DNA of 64,000 bases from Pseudomonadota bacterium (GTDB lineage Bacteria > Desulfobacterota > Desulfobulbia > Desulfobulbales > Desulfocapsaceae): NCBI GenBank assembly GCA_018820855.1, contig JAHJNL010000052.1, positions 43,075-107,074 of the forward strand, read 5' to 3'. The first letter of the stretch is position 1. Each line of letters starts with the position of its first letter. Position numbers and translations under genes: made by a program. Below are positions 42,848-52,359 of the stretch, piece after piece. The notes beneath the pieces were generated by a model, which saw nothing but the letters and a program-made list of their open reading frames with translations, was not told the DNA's origin and ran no database searches.

Positions 42848-44745
42848 GGGCGATGAAACCATTTTTTGATATCACTTTCAGAAAACACCTTGAGTACGGG
42901 TCGGCCATGGGGGCAGTGGGAGAAGAGATCCGCCCTGGCCATTTTGTCCAGGAGTGCCTCGATTTCTTCCGGAGCCAGGGCGTCACCGGCTTTTACAGCG
43001 GCTTTGCAGGCCATGGAGGCAAGGACGTCTTCCAACATGGATCCTTTTCTGCCGGTAGTGTTGGAGCTATCGAATTGCTCAAGAAGGTCGAGAAAGAGTT
43101 CTGTCGGGGAGCTATGCCTGCCAAGAGCCGGGATGGCGGAGATGACGTAGGAACTGCCACCGAATTCCCGTATGGTAAAGCCCATTTTATCTATTTCGCT
43201 GCCATACTGTTCTACTTTCTGTATATCATTAACAGAGAGTTCCACGGTCTCGGGAAAGAGGAGGGTCTGCCGGGTAATGCCATTGCGCAGATATTGCTCT
43301 TTCAGCTTTTCAAAGAGTAAGCGTTCATGGGCAGCATGCTGATCTATCACTACCAGACCATTGCCGGATTGACAGAAGATATACAGATTGTCAAACTGGC
43401 CGACGACCTGGAGTCCATGATTCTTGCCAGCAGGGTTGTTAAAAACAGGTTGCGGTCCGCTTCTCTCTTCGGCGGCTTCTGACCCGGTGGCAGGAGGTGG
43501 CTCTGCAGTTGTCGGAAGTGACGCTTGGGGAAAAAGAGATGATGATGATGTTCTTGTTGTATGTCGTTGCTGATCTTTTTCGGCTGCTGGTTGCGGAGAG
43601 AATATCGGTTGCTTACTCTCTTTGGCTTGCCGGGGAGAAATCTTCTGCGGCTCGTCGTTGCCAGGAGTGAGCTGATGTTGTGCTTTTTTCTCTTCAAAAG
43701 ATCCGAAGCTGACAGGAACAGGAGCGGGAAAGAATGATTCTTTCAAGGTCTGCTGGTATCCGTGCATGGCCTGCTCAATGGCCTGCACAATGAACTGGTG
43801 GATATCACGGCTACGTCGGAAGCGAACCTCCTGTTTGGTGGGGTGAACATTGACATCCACCTCGGCCGGACTCAACTGCAGATGAATAAGGCCTGCCGGG
43901 TTTTTACCTTTCATCAGAAAGCCGCGCAGCCCCTCTGTTACACCGTGGGCGAGCATTCTGTCTTTTACTGAACGACCGTTGACCAGGATTCTTATGCGTG
44001 CAGATCCCTGTATGGGGTGGTCAGGTGGTACCAGGTAACCAATCAACCGGGGCAGGGATGTCCCTGGTTCGGAGTGCTTGATCTCTATAAAGTCGCCCGA
44101 GTAGTGCATGATGGTCGCAAGGCGGTCGGCCAGAGAGTGACTGGAATCAAGGTGCAGTGTCTCCCGGTCGTCAATACGCAGGACAAAGCTGACGTTGGCT
44201 GCGGCGAGACCGTAACTCTTGATGACATCCTCGATATGTCCCAGCTCCGTACGCTGGGTACGAAGGAATTTTCTGCGGGCAGGCGTATTGCCAAAGAGGT
44301 TGCGAATCTCTATGACGGTACCGCGAGAGCACCCGCTTTCATGGACTTTTGTCAATTTGCCATAGTTCAGGATGGCAGTTGTTCCCAATTCAGCTGACTG
44401 CTGTCTGGAGGTGATGGTCATCCGTGAAACCGAGGCGATGGAGGGGATGGCCTCTCCGCGAAAACCCAGGGATTTTATTTCTTCCAGATCCTGATCAATA
44501 GAAATTTTTGAAGTTCCGTGTCGCTCCAGGCAGAGGAGGACATCATCTTCGTCCATTCCCTCACCGTTATCGATGACCCGGATGAGTCTGGTTCCTCCCC
44601 CTTCAATCTCGACTTCGATTCGATCCGCGCCCGCATCCAGGCTGTTTTCAATGAGCTCTTTGACAACAGATGCAGGACGTTCAACCACTTCCCCTGCAGC
44701 GATGCGATTGGCAAGTTGTTCGGGGAGTACGTGAATTTTAGACAT
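42844..44745 (-). CDS. mutL: DNA mismatch repair protein MutL
   Basis: 633 residues. The N-terminal GHKL ATPase shows motif I NRIAAGEVVERPASVVKELIENSLDAGA with the catalytic Glu, DNGEGM, GFRGEA and GTxxxxxLFxNxPAR. The linker (about 330-440) is low complexity, and the C-terminal dimerisation domain (about 445-633) has QVVGQFDNLYIFCQSGNGLVVIDQHAAHERLLFE. The DQHAAHERLLFE block resembles the metal-binding DQHA-x2-E-x4-E endonuclease site, so this MutL probably nicks DNA, as expected in bacteria lacking MutH. It is the first gene of a mutL / 3D lipoprotein / trmFO group. Confidence 0.97.
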   Translation of the reverse strand: MSKIHVLPEQLANRIAAGEVVERPASVVKELIENSLDAGADRIEVEIEGGGTRLIRVIDNGEGMDEDDVLLCLERHGTSKISIDQDLEEIKSLGFRGEAIPSIASVSRMTITSRQQSAELGTTAILNYGKLTKVHESGCSRGTVIEIRNLFGNTPARRKFLRTQRTELGHIEDVIKSYGLAAANVSFVLRIDDRETLHLDSSHSLADRLATIMHYSGDFIEIKHSEPGTSLPRLIGYLVPPDHPIQGSARIRILVNGRSVKDRMLAHGVTEGLRGFLMKGKNPAGLIHLQLSPAEVDVNVHPTKQEVRFRRSRDIHQFIVQAIEQAMHGYQQTLKESFFPAPVPVSFGSFEEKKAQHQLTPGNDEPQKISPRQAKESKQPIFSPQPAAEKDQQRHTTRTSSSSLFPQASLPTTAEPPPATGSEAAEERSGPQPVFNNPAGKNHGLQVVGQFDNLYIFCQSGNGLVVIDQHAAHERLLFEKLKEQYLRNGITRQTLLFPETVELSVNDIQKVEQYGSEIDKMGFTIREFGGSSYVISAIPALGRHSSPTELFLDLLEQFDSSNTTGRKGSMLEDVLASMACKAAVKAGDALAPEEIEALLDKMARADLFSHCPHGRPVLKVFSESDIKKWFHRP

Positions 44746-45178
44746 AAGTTTAGTGCGTTATAGATATTTTTTTTGTTTGCTTATGGAAAAAAACAAAAAA
44801 ATAGAATAATTCATATTGGAAACTTTTACTGGTAAGGCTCCTGTACCTCTTCAGGGGAGGTATCGAAAAGACTCCTTACGTGTTACTTCCTGAAAGGGCG
44901 CATATTTCTGAAAGGAAAGTAAAAGGTTCAGTGATGTTGAAAAAAAATCAAGTTTACCTGAATTAAGGCTTCGTGGTAAACTAACTCTTTATGATTAGGT
45001 AACAAGTATACCAGTTTTTATACGTTTACTTTAGTTTTTTCGCAACTGTTCAGCATTGCTCCAGATCAGATTGGCTTCTAATCCTGCCGGAGCTATTGAA
45101 AAAAGTGGGATTGGGTAGCAGGCGATTCTTAGCCAGAGAGTACTTGTTATCTGAAAAGGCTGAAAAAAAAGGAGAAGA
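44746..45178. other. divergent intergenic region, no gene recognised
   Basis: This AT-rich stretch of about 430 bases separates mutL (minus) and the phosphoesterase gene (plus). It has only short frames. AAAGGAGAAGA before 45179 is the ribosome site of the plus-strand gene. Promoters for both operons presumably lie here. Confidence 0.45.
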
Positions 45179-47260
45179 ATGATTGATCCTCTAAGAAATA
45201 AGCTTGTTCCCATTACAGATCTGCAAGATATCCGGGGGGTGAAGCTTCCTGTTGGTCTTAATTTTATTCAGTTGGTGGTGACCGGTCCTCCTGGAGCAGG
45301 TAAAACCTATTACATTAACCATGTACATGGCTGGCCCAATGAAGGTTATGTGGATTTAACTCGTAAAGGATGGTGGAAAGATCAAACTCTTACCTATCGT
45401 CCCAGGGAGGTACATCTTGGCTTTCCCTTTAAAGGCTTTTCTGAAGCATTAACTGTTTTTGACAAGGAGTGGCTGGAGGCGGAAGAGCCACTCTACCTTG
45501 AGCTGGAAAGAATTCAGATTCCGCCTGCCAGCAATAACCTCTTCCAGACAAACTGGAGGAATCGTTATATTTTTGAGTTCTTACTGCCTAATCCTGAAAC
45601 AATTTTTAAACACCGTATGGAGAGACACAAGGAAGGCTATTTTCCTGTGGATAAAAATCTGACTTTAGAAATGGTTATTCGTCAATCGGCTATCTATCGT
45701 GAAGTTGCCTTCTATATGCACCAGGCCAAAATGCAGGTTTATGTGCGGGAAGCTCTGGATAAGCCTCCCATGCGTATAGCAGAGAAAGATGATGTCAATA
45801 TTCCTGAATGGGCAAATACTAACGCTGAATGCAGGCCTGATCTGACAACTCTTTCTGGTTGGAAGTGCCTGATTTTCCGGGATGATCCCATAGAATGGTT
45901 TACTGTTACAGATAAACTGCAGGTTTTGCAAAATGAATGTCGTATCCCCCATGATGGCAAAACATTTGAGATGATAATTGGAGAACAAAAGTTTGTTTTT
46001 CATCCTGAAATCCCCCTTGGCATTAAGAAAAAAAATATTCAGAAAAACTGGTTGATCGCCACATCCAAGGTCTGTGCCGATGATAGTATCCATGGCTTTG
46101 CCCGGATTAAAGTTGGGGAGACTGTACTCATAGGTCGGGATAATCGGCAGTATGATGATATTTTTCAATTTTCAAAGTGTGTGGCCAAAAGGCATTTGAC
46201 TGTCACCAATATCAAGGGGGATCTTAAAATTATCCCCCTGGATGTTAAAAATCCGATTCAGGTTGTTCGCAGCGAAGAGCAGGATATCCGGGAGAGAATT
46301 GGTACAAATCGCTATAATTCAATTTGTGGTATGCGTCAAATATATGGGAGGACCATTTCCATGTTGTCTCCTGAAGAGGCCCTGTCCACTCTCAAAGAGG
46401 TAAATGAAATTATCCTCAATGAGCCCTATCGGGAGAAAAATGATGCAGGAGCACCTGGTGCTCTGCTGGAACCTCCTGAAGGGTTGACCTTACTTCTTGT
46501 TGGAGATCTTCATGCCCAGGTGGATAATCTTCTCAAGATTTTGACCGAGAATTGTCTGCTGGCGCACCTTGCTGCCAATAGTGCCTGTGTGGTCATACTC
46601 GGAGATGCCGTTCACTCAGATATCCCAAAAGAAATGGAAGATATGGATAGCTCCATTTTGACATTGGATCTCATTTTAAAAATGAAATGTCAGTTTCCTG
46701 AAAATTTCTTCTATCTCCTCGGCAATCATGATAGTTTTGATACAATGATCAGTAAAAACGGGGTGTCTCAAGGTGTGTTAATGCGGAAACGCCTGCTGGA
46801 ACTACGCGGTGAGGAGTATGTGGCGGAGATGCGGAAGTTCTACGAGTTACTTCCCATGATAATGAAAACAGATTCATGCGTTGCCTGTCATGCCGCTCCG
46901 CCACGTAAAAGTATTACCCGGGAAAAACTGGTAAATCTTCGAAATTATCCAGAGATCTGTAATGAAATTCTGACTAACAGATTAAAACGTTCCCATTATC
47001 CTGCAGGGTATGATAAGAGAGATGTGAAGCAGTTTCGAAAGAGTCTGCAACTTCCCAAAAGAGCCCCGTTTGTGGTAGGCCATACCCCCCTTGATCCATT
47101 TAATAGTTTTTGGAAAAATGCTGGTAATATTAAAGGGCATCATATTATATACAGTGGTCATCAAGATGGGCCGAGTCTGTTCATTCAGATAAAGAAGAGG
47201 ATGATTCCCTTGAGTTACCCGGCAGAGCCGCTGGTGAAAATTATTAATGAAATGAGATGA
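45179..47260 (+). CDS. three-domain protein: P-loop NTPase, FHA-like domain, metallophosphoesterase
   Basis: 693 residues after an AAAGGAGAAGA ribosome site. Residues about 30-200 form a P-loop domain with Walker A GPPGAGKT (36-43), like polynucleotide or nucleoside kinases. Residues about 310-370 resemble an FHA fold (TVLIGRDNRQYDDIFQFSKCVAKRHLTVTN: GR...S-K...RH core). Residues about 430-660 form a calcineurin-like phosphatase with LLLVGDLHAQVDNL, VVILGDAVHSD, FYLLGNHDSFD, VVGHTPLD and IYSGHQDG supplying the two-metal ligands. The order of kinase-like domain and phosphatase recalls PNKP-type repair enzymes, but the phosphate genes immediately downstream point to phosphate sensing. Function unknown. 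Confidence 0.75.
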   Translation: MIDPLRNKLVPITDLQDIRGVKLPVGLNFIQLVVTGPPGAGKTYYINHVHGWPNEGYVDLTRKGWWKDQTLTYRPREVHLGFPFKGFSEALTVFDKEWLEAEEPLYLELERIQIPPASNNLFQTNWRNRYIFEFLLPNPETIFKHRMERHKEGYFPVDKNLTLEMVIRQSAIYREVAFYMHQAKMQVYVREALDKPPMRIAEKDDVNIPEWANTNAECRPDLTTLSGWKCLIFRDDPIEWFTVTDKLQVLQNECRIPHDGKTFEMIIGEQKFVFHPEIPLGIKKKNIQKNWLIATSKVCADDSIHGFARIKVGETVLIGRDNRQYDDIFQFSKCVAKRHLTVTNIKGDLKIIPLDVKNPIQVVRSEEQDIRERIGTNRYNSICGMRQIYGRTISMLSPEEALSTLKEVNEIILNEPYREKNDAGAPGALLEPPEGLTLLLVGDLHAQVDNLLKILTENCLLAHLAANSACVVILGDAVHSDIPKEMEDMDSSILTLDLILKMKCQFPENFFYLLGNHDSFDTMISKNGVSQGVLMRKRLLELRGEEYVAEMRKFYELLPMIMKTDSCVACHAAPPRKSITREKLVNLRNYPEICNEILTNRLKRSHYPAGYDKRDVKQFRKSLQLPKRAPFVVGHTPLDPFNSFWKNAGNIKGHHIIYSGHQDGPSLFIQIKKRMIPLSYPAEPLVKIINEMR

Positions 47261-47301
47261 AAATGCGATCCCTTTAACTCACCTGAGCAGGAGCATAATA
47301 T

Positions 47302-47988
47302 ATGGTAATGAGAACAACAAACCCTTTGGCAGGGTTACTGCGAAAATCGCCATTCAAGCCGATTCAGCAACATATGAGAGTTGTATTTTCCTGTGTCATG
47401 TTGCTGCCGGCCTTATTTGACGCAGTTTATAAAAAGGATGGGGAAGAGCTCATTGAGATAGCAAAACAAATAGAGAAGCTTGAGAGTGAGGCAGACGTGA
47501 TAAAGTCCGAGTATCGTCACCATATGCCTAAAACCTTATTACTCCCCGTTGACAGAAAAGATCTTCTCAGCCTGATTCATGAGCAGGATTCCATTTCCGA
47601 TGGTGTTGAAACGATCAGCCAGATTTTAACCAATCGGGACATGATTGTTCCAGATGCCATTAAAGATGGACTTGATGAACTTCTAGAAGGCACAATGGAA
47701 ATCAGCAGTCAGGCCATGACAATGATTGAGGAACTGGATGAGTTGGTACACGTCGGATTCAGCGGCAAAGAGCATGACAGAGTCGCGTCTATGATCACGG
47801 GTGTGAGAAAAGGTGAACATAATATCGATCAAATTTTACGGAAAGTGAATCGCAGGCTTTTTACCGTGGAGAGTGAGTTGGATCCTGTATCTGTCATCTT
47901 CTGGTATAAAATAATAGAAGAAGTCGGTAATATCTCCGACCATGAGGAGAATATGGCCGATCGCTTACTGCTGTTCCTGTCAAAATAA
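47302..47988 (+). CDS. PhoU-like DUF47 (TIGR00153) protein
   Basis: 228 residues, almost entirely helical, with the PhoU-like repeated motifs EIAKQIEKLESEADVIKSEYRHHMPKTLLLPVDRKDLLSLIHEQDSISDGVE and KIIEEVGNISDHEENMADRLLLF (E/D-x-x-x-D metal-binding clusters). DUF47 proteins nearly always accompany PiT permeases and probably modulate them by phosphate or metal binding. It is 41 nt downstream of the three-domain protein and 178 nt upstream of the permease, which supports a phosphate-uptake unit. Confidence 0.9.
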   Translation: MVMRTTNPLAGLLRKSPFKPIQQHMRVVFSCVMLLPALFDAVYKKDGEELIEIAKQIEKLESEADVIKSEYRHHMPKTLLLPVDRKDLLSLIHEQDSISDGVETISQILTNRDMIVPDAIKDGLDELLEGTMEISSQAMTMIEELDELVHVGFSGKEHDRVASMITGVRKGEHNIDQILRKVNRRLFTVESELDPVSVIFWYKIIEEVGNISDHEENMADRLLLFLSK

Positions 47989-48166
47989 AAAGAGAGGTAA
48001 CTTTCAGCAGCATCATATCTACACCCGATCAGACTTACTTAAAGAGATAAGTTATTTGTGGCAAGTCTGAATGAGAGTATTTATGGCATCCAGCTGATCA
48101 GTTACATGTCCGTGTCATTGCATTTTTTCTTTGCATGCACCTGAATAGTTCTAAAAAGAGAGAAAA

Positions 48167-49432
48167 ATGGAAGTTATTGCAGCATATGGAACAATTCTGA
48201 TTGTTTTGGCCGTGGTTTTCGGTCTCTTTATGACCTGGGGAGTGGGCGCAAACGATCTGGCAAATGCCATGGGCACCTCCGTGGGGGCTGGTGCTGTAAC
48301 CGTAAAGCAGGCCATTGGTATTGCCATTGTTTTTGAATTTACCGGTGCTGTTCTCGCAGGTGGGAATGTCACCAAAACAATTCGCAAGGGAATTATTGAC
48401 CCGACATCCATTATCGCTACACCTGAGATTTTGGTTTACGGCATGCTTGCGGCGCTGCTTGCGGCAGCGGTCTGGTTGTTGATTGCCTCCAGCAGAGGTT
48501 GGCCTGTATCCACAACCCACTCCATCGTAGGTGCGTTGGTTGGGTTTGCCATTGTCGGTATAGGGCCAGAGGCCGTGAATTGGGGGAAGATAGGTGAAAT
48601 TGTTGCCAGTTGGGTCATCTCTCCATTGATTGGCGGCACCATCGCTTTTCTTCTGGTGATGACCACACGAAGATTGATTTTTAACAGTGATAACCCCCTG
48701 AAAAGCGCAAAAAAATATGCGCCTGTGTATATCTTTCTTGTCGGTTTTGTGATCTCCCTGATAACCCTGTTTAAGGGACTGGCACATCTTCATGTTGATC
48801 TTACGGCTGTGCAGAGTTTTGCTCTGGCAATTCTCATTGGTCTTCTTGCCTCTGCTGTCAGCTGGATATTTATCAGAAAAATCAAAGAAGATGTGGTGGC
48901 GGATCGAGATTTCCATTATGCGAGTGTGGAAAAGGTGTTTACTCCCATGATGCTTTTTACCGCCTGTTCCATGGCCTTTGCGCATGGATCCAATGATGTT
49001 GCCAATGGTATTGGCCCGCTGGCAGCAGTCATAAGTATTGTCAGCTCTGGTGGCGAGGTCATGCAGAAGTCTGAAATGCCTGTCTGGATACTGGTGGTCG
49101 GTGGAACTGGAATTGTCCTTGGTCTTGTCACCCTTGGCTATAAGGTAATGCTGACTGTAGGTACCAAAATTACAGAACTCACGCCGTCACGCGGCTTTTG
49201 TGCTGAACTGGCCGCTGCCAGTACGGTTGTTTTGGCTTCACGTACAGGCTTGCCGGTATCCACGACGCATATTCTGGTCGGAGCCGTCCTTGGTGTGGGC
49301 ATGGCACGTGGGATAGGAGCTCTTGATCTGCGTGTGGTTATGAATATTATTATTTCATGGATTGTTACTCTTCCGGCAGGAGCCGTACTGGCAATGATCT
49401 TTTTCTTTTTCCTGAAGGGAGTCTTCGGCTGA
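48167..49432 (+). CDS. pit: PiT-family inorganic phosphate permease
   Basis: 421 residues, about ten membrane helices. Both duplicated PiT signatures are intact: GVGANDLANAMGTSVGAGAVT near the N-terminus and AHGSNDVANGIGPLAA in the second half, each paired with STTH motifs (GWPVSTTHSIVGALVG and GLPVSTTHILVGAVLG). It imports phosphate, usually as a metal-phosphate or sodium/proton symporter. A long antisense frame over 48098-48985 is a shadow created by this sequence. The upstream DUF47 gene is its usual partner. Confidence 0.95.
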   Translation: MEVIAAYGTILIVLAVVFGLFMTWGVGANDLANAMGTSVGAGAVTVKQAIGIAIVFEFTGAVLAGGNVTKTIRKGIIDPTSIIATPEILVYGMLAALLAAAVWLLIASSRGWPVSTTHSIVGALVGFAIVGIGPEAVNWGKIGEIVASWVISPLIGGTIAFLLVMTTRRLIFNSDNPLKSAKKYAPVYIFLVGFVISLITLFKGLAHLHVDLTAVQSFALAILIGLLASAVSWIFIRKIKEDVVADRDFHYASVEKVFTPMMLFTACSMAFAHGSNDVANGIGPLAAVISIVSSGGEVMQKSEMPVWILVVGGTGIVLGLVTLGYKVMLTVGTKITELTPSRGFCAELAAASTVVLASRTGLPVSTTHILVGAVLGVGMARGIGALDLRVVMNIIISWIVTLPAGAVLAMIFFFFLKGVFG

Positions 49433-49533
49433 GATTGGTGCCCCCCCTCAGCATCTCAGGGAAGCGAGAAGAAAGAGACTCTCTTACCTGCCTCGATAAC
49501 TCCTCACACAGAGAAGCTGTAGTGTGGAGTTTA

Positions 49534-49580
49534 AAACTGACAATGATAAGGCATTGGTAAACTCGTACCATTGTCAGTTT
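49534..49580 (+). terminator. hairpin downstream of the phosphate permease gene
   Basis: AAACTGACAATG (49534-49545) pairs perfectly with CATTGTCAGTTT (49569-49580) around a 23-nt loop. It lies 102 nt past the stop; the final TTT is the only T tract. Confidence 0.6.
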
Positions 49581-49709
49581 AACCAAGGTTTAATAATCTG
49601 TTCTTTGTAATTTTGTTATACGGCTCTGTGGTATAAAAAATAAGTGGTACGGATCGCTAAGAATTAGAGATTAAACTATGGCTACAGGCGTTATTGCTAC
49701 ACTAAGCAG

Positions 49710-51614
49710 GTGCAATTTTATTTGCAGTTATCTTTTTATTTTTTCATTTTGATTTCTGTGTCTCCTTCTAAGACAATATCCCCATCCAGTTCTCCGCCAG
49801 CACGAAAACGGGTATCCAAAAAGCCGTTTAATGAAAAGCATATCATCGGCTTTCTTTTTGCAATCAGTTTCGTCTTGACTCTTTTTCTTGGTGGGCTCTT
49901 GTTGACCCTTGTTCTTTTGAAGATGCCGGATATCAGGACGGTGGCCGAGTATCAGCCAGCACAGGCCACGGAAATTCTTGATCGTCATGGAAATGTCATC
50001 GGGCGGATCTATATGGAGAATCGAACGGTTATTCCCCTCTCCCGTATGCCATCCTATCTTCCCCAGGCATTTGTCGCAGCGGAAGACAGTCGTTTTTATG
50101 ACCATCCCGGGCTTGATCTCTGGTCGGTCTTTCGTGCGGCGATCAATAATATGAGGAGCGGACGCCGTGGTCAGGGTGGATCGACCATCACTCAGCAAGT
50201 GGCTCGTTCTCTCCTGCTTTCTCCTGAAAAGACGTACCTTCGTAAATTCAAGGAAGCGATTCTGGCCTGGCGGATTGATACCCTTCTGAGCAAAGATGAC
50301 ATCCTTTATATATACCTCAACCAGATCTATCTCGGTGATGGGGCGTATGGCGTGGAGGCCGCTGCTCAGGCTTATTTCGGCAAGCATGCCAGGGAGTTGA
50401 GCCTGGGAGAGGCTGCCATTCTTGCCGGTCTTCCCCAGGCACCTAGCCGTTATTCTCCGCATCTCCATCTGGAGGCTGCACAAAAGAGACAGCGTTACGT
50501 TCTTAATCGCATGGCTGCTGATGGCTTTGTCAGTTCGGAAGAGGCGCGCAGGGCCTTTACTCAGACTTTATCCTTGGAATCAAAAAGTAAGGAGGAGCTG
50601 GGTGTTAACGGGTATTTTATCCAGCTGGTGAGAAAACAGGCAGAGAAAATTCTAGGAACTTCGTTGAACCGGGCCGGGGTCAGGATCCACACTACTCTGG
50701 ATCCTGTGCAGCAGAAACAAGCGGCCCTTGCCCTCCGTCAGGGGATTGACTCTTTTTTTCCGGGTAACAGAAAGGTGCAGGGGGCTGTCATCTCCCTTGA
50801 TGCATGCAATGGCATGGTGAGGGCCTTGACCGGAGGGGTGGATTTCAACAAAAGTGCCTTTGACCGAGCGACACAGGCCAGGCGTTCAGCTGGTTCCCTC
50901 TTTAAACCTTTGCTTTATGCAGCGGCCTTTGAAAAGGGTTTTACCCCGGAAACCATAGTTCTTGATTCTCCATTTTCAATGCGCGGTGGTGACGGGAAGA
51001 TGTGGCAACCGAGAAACTTTTCCGGCAGACATTTCGGCGAGACAACGTTACGTGAGGCATTGGTTCATTCCCGGAACATTGTTGCTATCAAGCTCTTGCA
51101 GAAAGTTGGCATCGCAAGGGTTCAGAAACTTGCTGAAAACTTTGGGATTCGCCCCCCCATAACCTCTGATCTTTCTCTGGCCCTTGGGGCGACAGGAGTC
51201 TCACTACTGGAGATGACTGCCGCCTATTCTCCTTTTGTCTGCCAGGGGAAATACAGTCCTCCTGTCTTGCTCACCGCCATAGATGCAAATAATGGCAAGA
51301 AGATTTATCGTGTCAAGCAAGCAGGCAAACAGGTGTTGGATGGATCGGTGGCAAGAGAGATGAAGGGCCTTTTGGGTGCGGTGATAAGGGAGGGAACCGG
51401 GAAGAAGGCTGCCGGACTGCCGGCACCTAGCGGAGGGAAGACCGGAACCACTAATGAGAACCGGGATGCCTGGTTTGTCGGTTTTTCCGGGCAGCGTCTT
51501 GGCGGTGTGTGGCTTGGTTATGATGATAATACAAGTCTGGGGGAAGGAAAGAGTGGCGGTGTTGTAGCGGCACCTATTTGGCATGATTTCATGGCCGGAT
51601 CTGCGAGAGAGTAA
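49710..51614 (+). CDS. class A penicillin-binding protein (glycosyltransferase/transpeptidase)
   Basis: 634 residues from a GTG with no clear ribosome site; a GTG at 49758 is possible, and no in-frame ATG precedes the catalytic domain. One membrane helix lies at about 50-75. The GT51 glycosyltransferase domain shows AAEDSRFYDHPGLD, GGSTITQQVARSLLL, KEAILAWRID and LYIYLNQIYLGDGAYGVEAAAQAYF. The transpeptidase domain has the nucleophilic Ser in SAGSLFKPLLY, SRN and KTGTTNENRDAWFVG (SxxK, SxN, KTG). It polymerises and cross-links peptidoglycan in the periplasm. At 634 residues it is short for PBP1a, closer to compact PBP1-type enzymes. A Cys-rich protein gene follows 8 nt after the stop. Confidence 0.95.
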   Translation: MQFYLQLSFYFFILISVSPSKTISPSSSPPARKRVSKKPFNEKHIIGFLFAISFVLTLFLGGLLLTLVLLKMPDIRTVAEYQPAQATEILDRHGNVIGRIYMENRTVIPLSRMPSYLPQAFVAAEDSRFYDHPGLDLWSVFRAAINNMRSGRRGQGGSTITQQVARSLLLSPEKTYLRKFKEAILAWRIDTLLSKDDILYIYLNQIYLGDGAYGVEAAAQAYFGKHARELSLGEAAILAGLPQAPSRYSPHLHLEAAQKRQRYVLNRMAADGFVSSEEARRAFTQTLSLESKSKEELGVNGYFIQLVRKQAEKILGTSLNRAGVRIHTTLDPVQQKQAALALRQGIDSFFPGNRKVQGAVISLDACNGMVRALTGGVDFNKSAFDRATQARRSAGSLFKPLLYAAAFEKGFTPETIVLDSPFSMRGGDGKMWQPRNFSGRHFGETTLREALVHSRNIVAIKLLQKVGIARVQKLAENFGIRPPITSDLSLALGATGVSLLEMTAAYSPFVCQGKYSPPVLLTAIDANNGKKIYRVKQAGKQVLDGSVAREMKGLLGAVIREGTGKKAAGLPAPSGGKTGTTNENRDAWFVGFSGQRLGGVWLGYDDNTSLGEGKSGGVVAAPIWHDFMAGSARE

Positions 51615-51622
51615 AAGCGAAT

Positions 51623-52153
51623 ATGGATTATAGGGAAATTGTTAACAGCTGTTATTGCGGAGATGCGTCGCTGAAGCTGGAAAAGGCAGTAAGGCTTGCC
51701 AAAGAGTATGGCAATGAGATGTTGCAGTTTGTCGATATCAAAGATCAGCTGGGAGTGGTCAAAGCTGCTGTTGCGTCCCTTGATATTCATATGACAGGAA
51801 TGGAAATGGGGAAGACCTGCACTCACTGTGCTGTGACTCCGGGGGGAGGCTGCTGCAGTTTCTATATGGGGAATGAAAATAACGATGTCCTGCAACTGCT
51901 TATGAATATCCTTGCCGGAGTGGTGGTAAAACAGGTTCGTAATGATAGTGTGGAGTGCAGTTTTTTGGGTGAGCAAGGATGCCTTTTGATTTTTAAGCCG
52001 ATTTTTTGTCTCAATTACCTCTGTGGCCGGATTCGAAAAGAGTCGGCTGTAGGGGCCTTGCGGGATCTTGAGAAAAAAACCGCAACCCTCCTGGGAGCCC
52101 AATCGGATCTTGAACAAAGACTGATGCGTTTTCTGCAACAGCAACCTGCCTGA
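51623..52153 (+). CDS. Cys-rich putative zinc/iron-cluster protein (YkgJ-like)
   Basis: 176 residues, 8 nt after the penicillin-binding protein stop and so probably co-transcribed. The middle carries TCTHCAVTPGGGCCSFYMGNE and later ECSFLGEQGCLLIFKPIFCLNYLC, a C-x2-C...GCC...C-x6-GC...C-x3-C spacing like the YkgJ/UPF0153 metal-chelating domain. The C-terminus is a helix (LRDLEKKTATLLGAQSDLEQRLMRFLQ). There is no signal peptide. Function unknown; the family is thought to bind zinc or iron. The linkage to cell-wall synthesis is positional only. Confidence 0.7.
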   Translation: MDYREIVNSCYCGDASLKLEKAVRLAKEYGNEMLQFVDIKDQLGVVKAAVASLDIHMTGMEMGKTCTHCAVTPGGGCCSFYMGNENNDVLQLLMNILAGVVVKQVRNDSVECSFLGEQGCLLIFKPIFCLNYLCGRIRKESAVGALRDLEKKTATLLGAQSDLEQRLMRFLQQQPA

Positions 52154-52196
52154 TAACTTGTAGGGAAAGATATCCGCAACTGTTTGATTTGGAACA

Positions 52197-52237
52197 AAAA
52201 AAAGCCCACTGTGTGAGTTTCATGCAGTGGGCTTTTT
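52197..52237 (+). terminator. intrinsic terminator of the PBP operon
   Basis: AAAAGCCCACTG and CAGTGGGCTTTTT form a stem around a 13-nt loop, with the T tract built into the 3' arm. It lies 44 nt past the stop of the Cys-rich gene and, because the A-run on the other arm is symmetrical, could also stop the convergent transcript. Confidence 0.88.
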
Positions 52238-52251
52238 GAGCATTGCGCCAG

Positions 52252-52359
52252 TAAGAGGATAGCAGTGCTGCAGGTTTTGATGATCAAACTGGTGAAGCAT
52301 AGCCTGCTGCTATGTGATCCAGTTTGATCATCGAAAGATGTGGAACTGCTATCCTCTTA
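52252..52359. repeat. 108-nt nested palindrome ending at the glutamate-synthase stop codon
   Basis: Three nested pairs are visible: TAAGAGGATAGCAGT (52252-52266) with ACTGCTATCCTCTTA (52345-52359); GATGATCAAACTGG (52279-52292) with CCAGTTTGATCATC (52319-52332); and CATAGC/GCTATG near 52298-52314. The outer arm includes the stop codon of the oxidoreductase gene. The structure would fold on either strand. Confidence 0.8.

Noticed and set aside
46877..46891. CVACH motif (residue 567) in the phosphoesterase protein as a haem site
   Set aside because: The protein has no signal peptide and the motif falls in the calcineurin-like fold, so it is probably chance; haem attachment needs export.
48098..48985. 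Long 295-codon minus-strand frame
   Set aside because: It lies opposite the PiT permease gene; composition is Asn/His/Gln-rich and it lacks a ribosome site. The permease frame with its two signatures is clearly the coding one.
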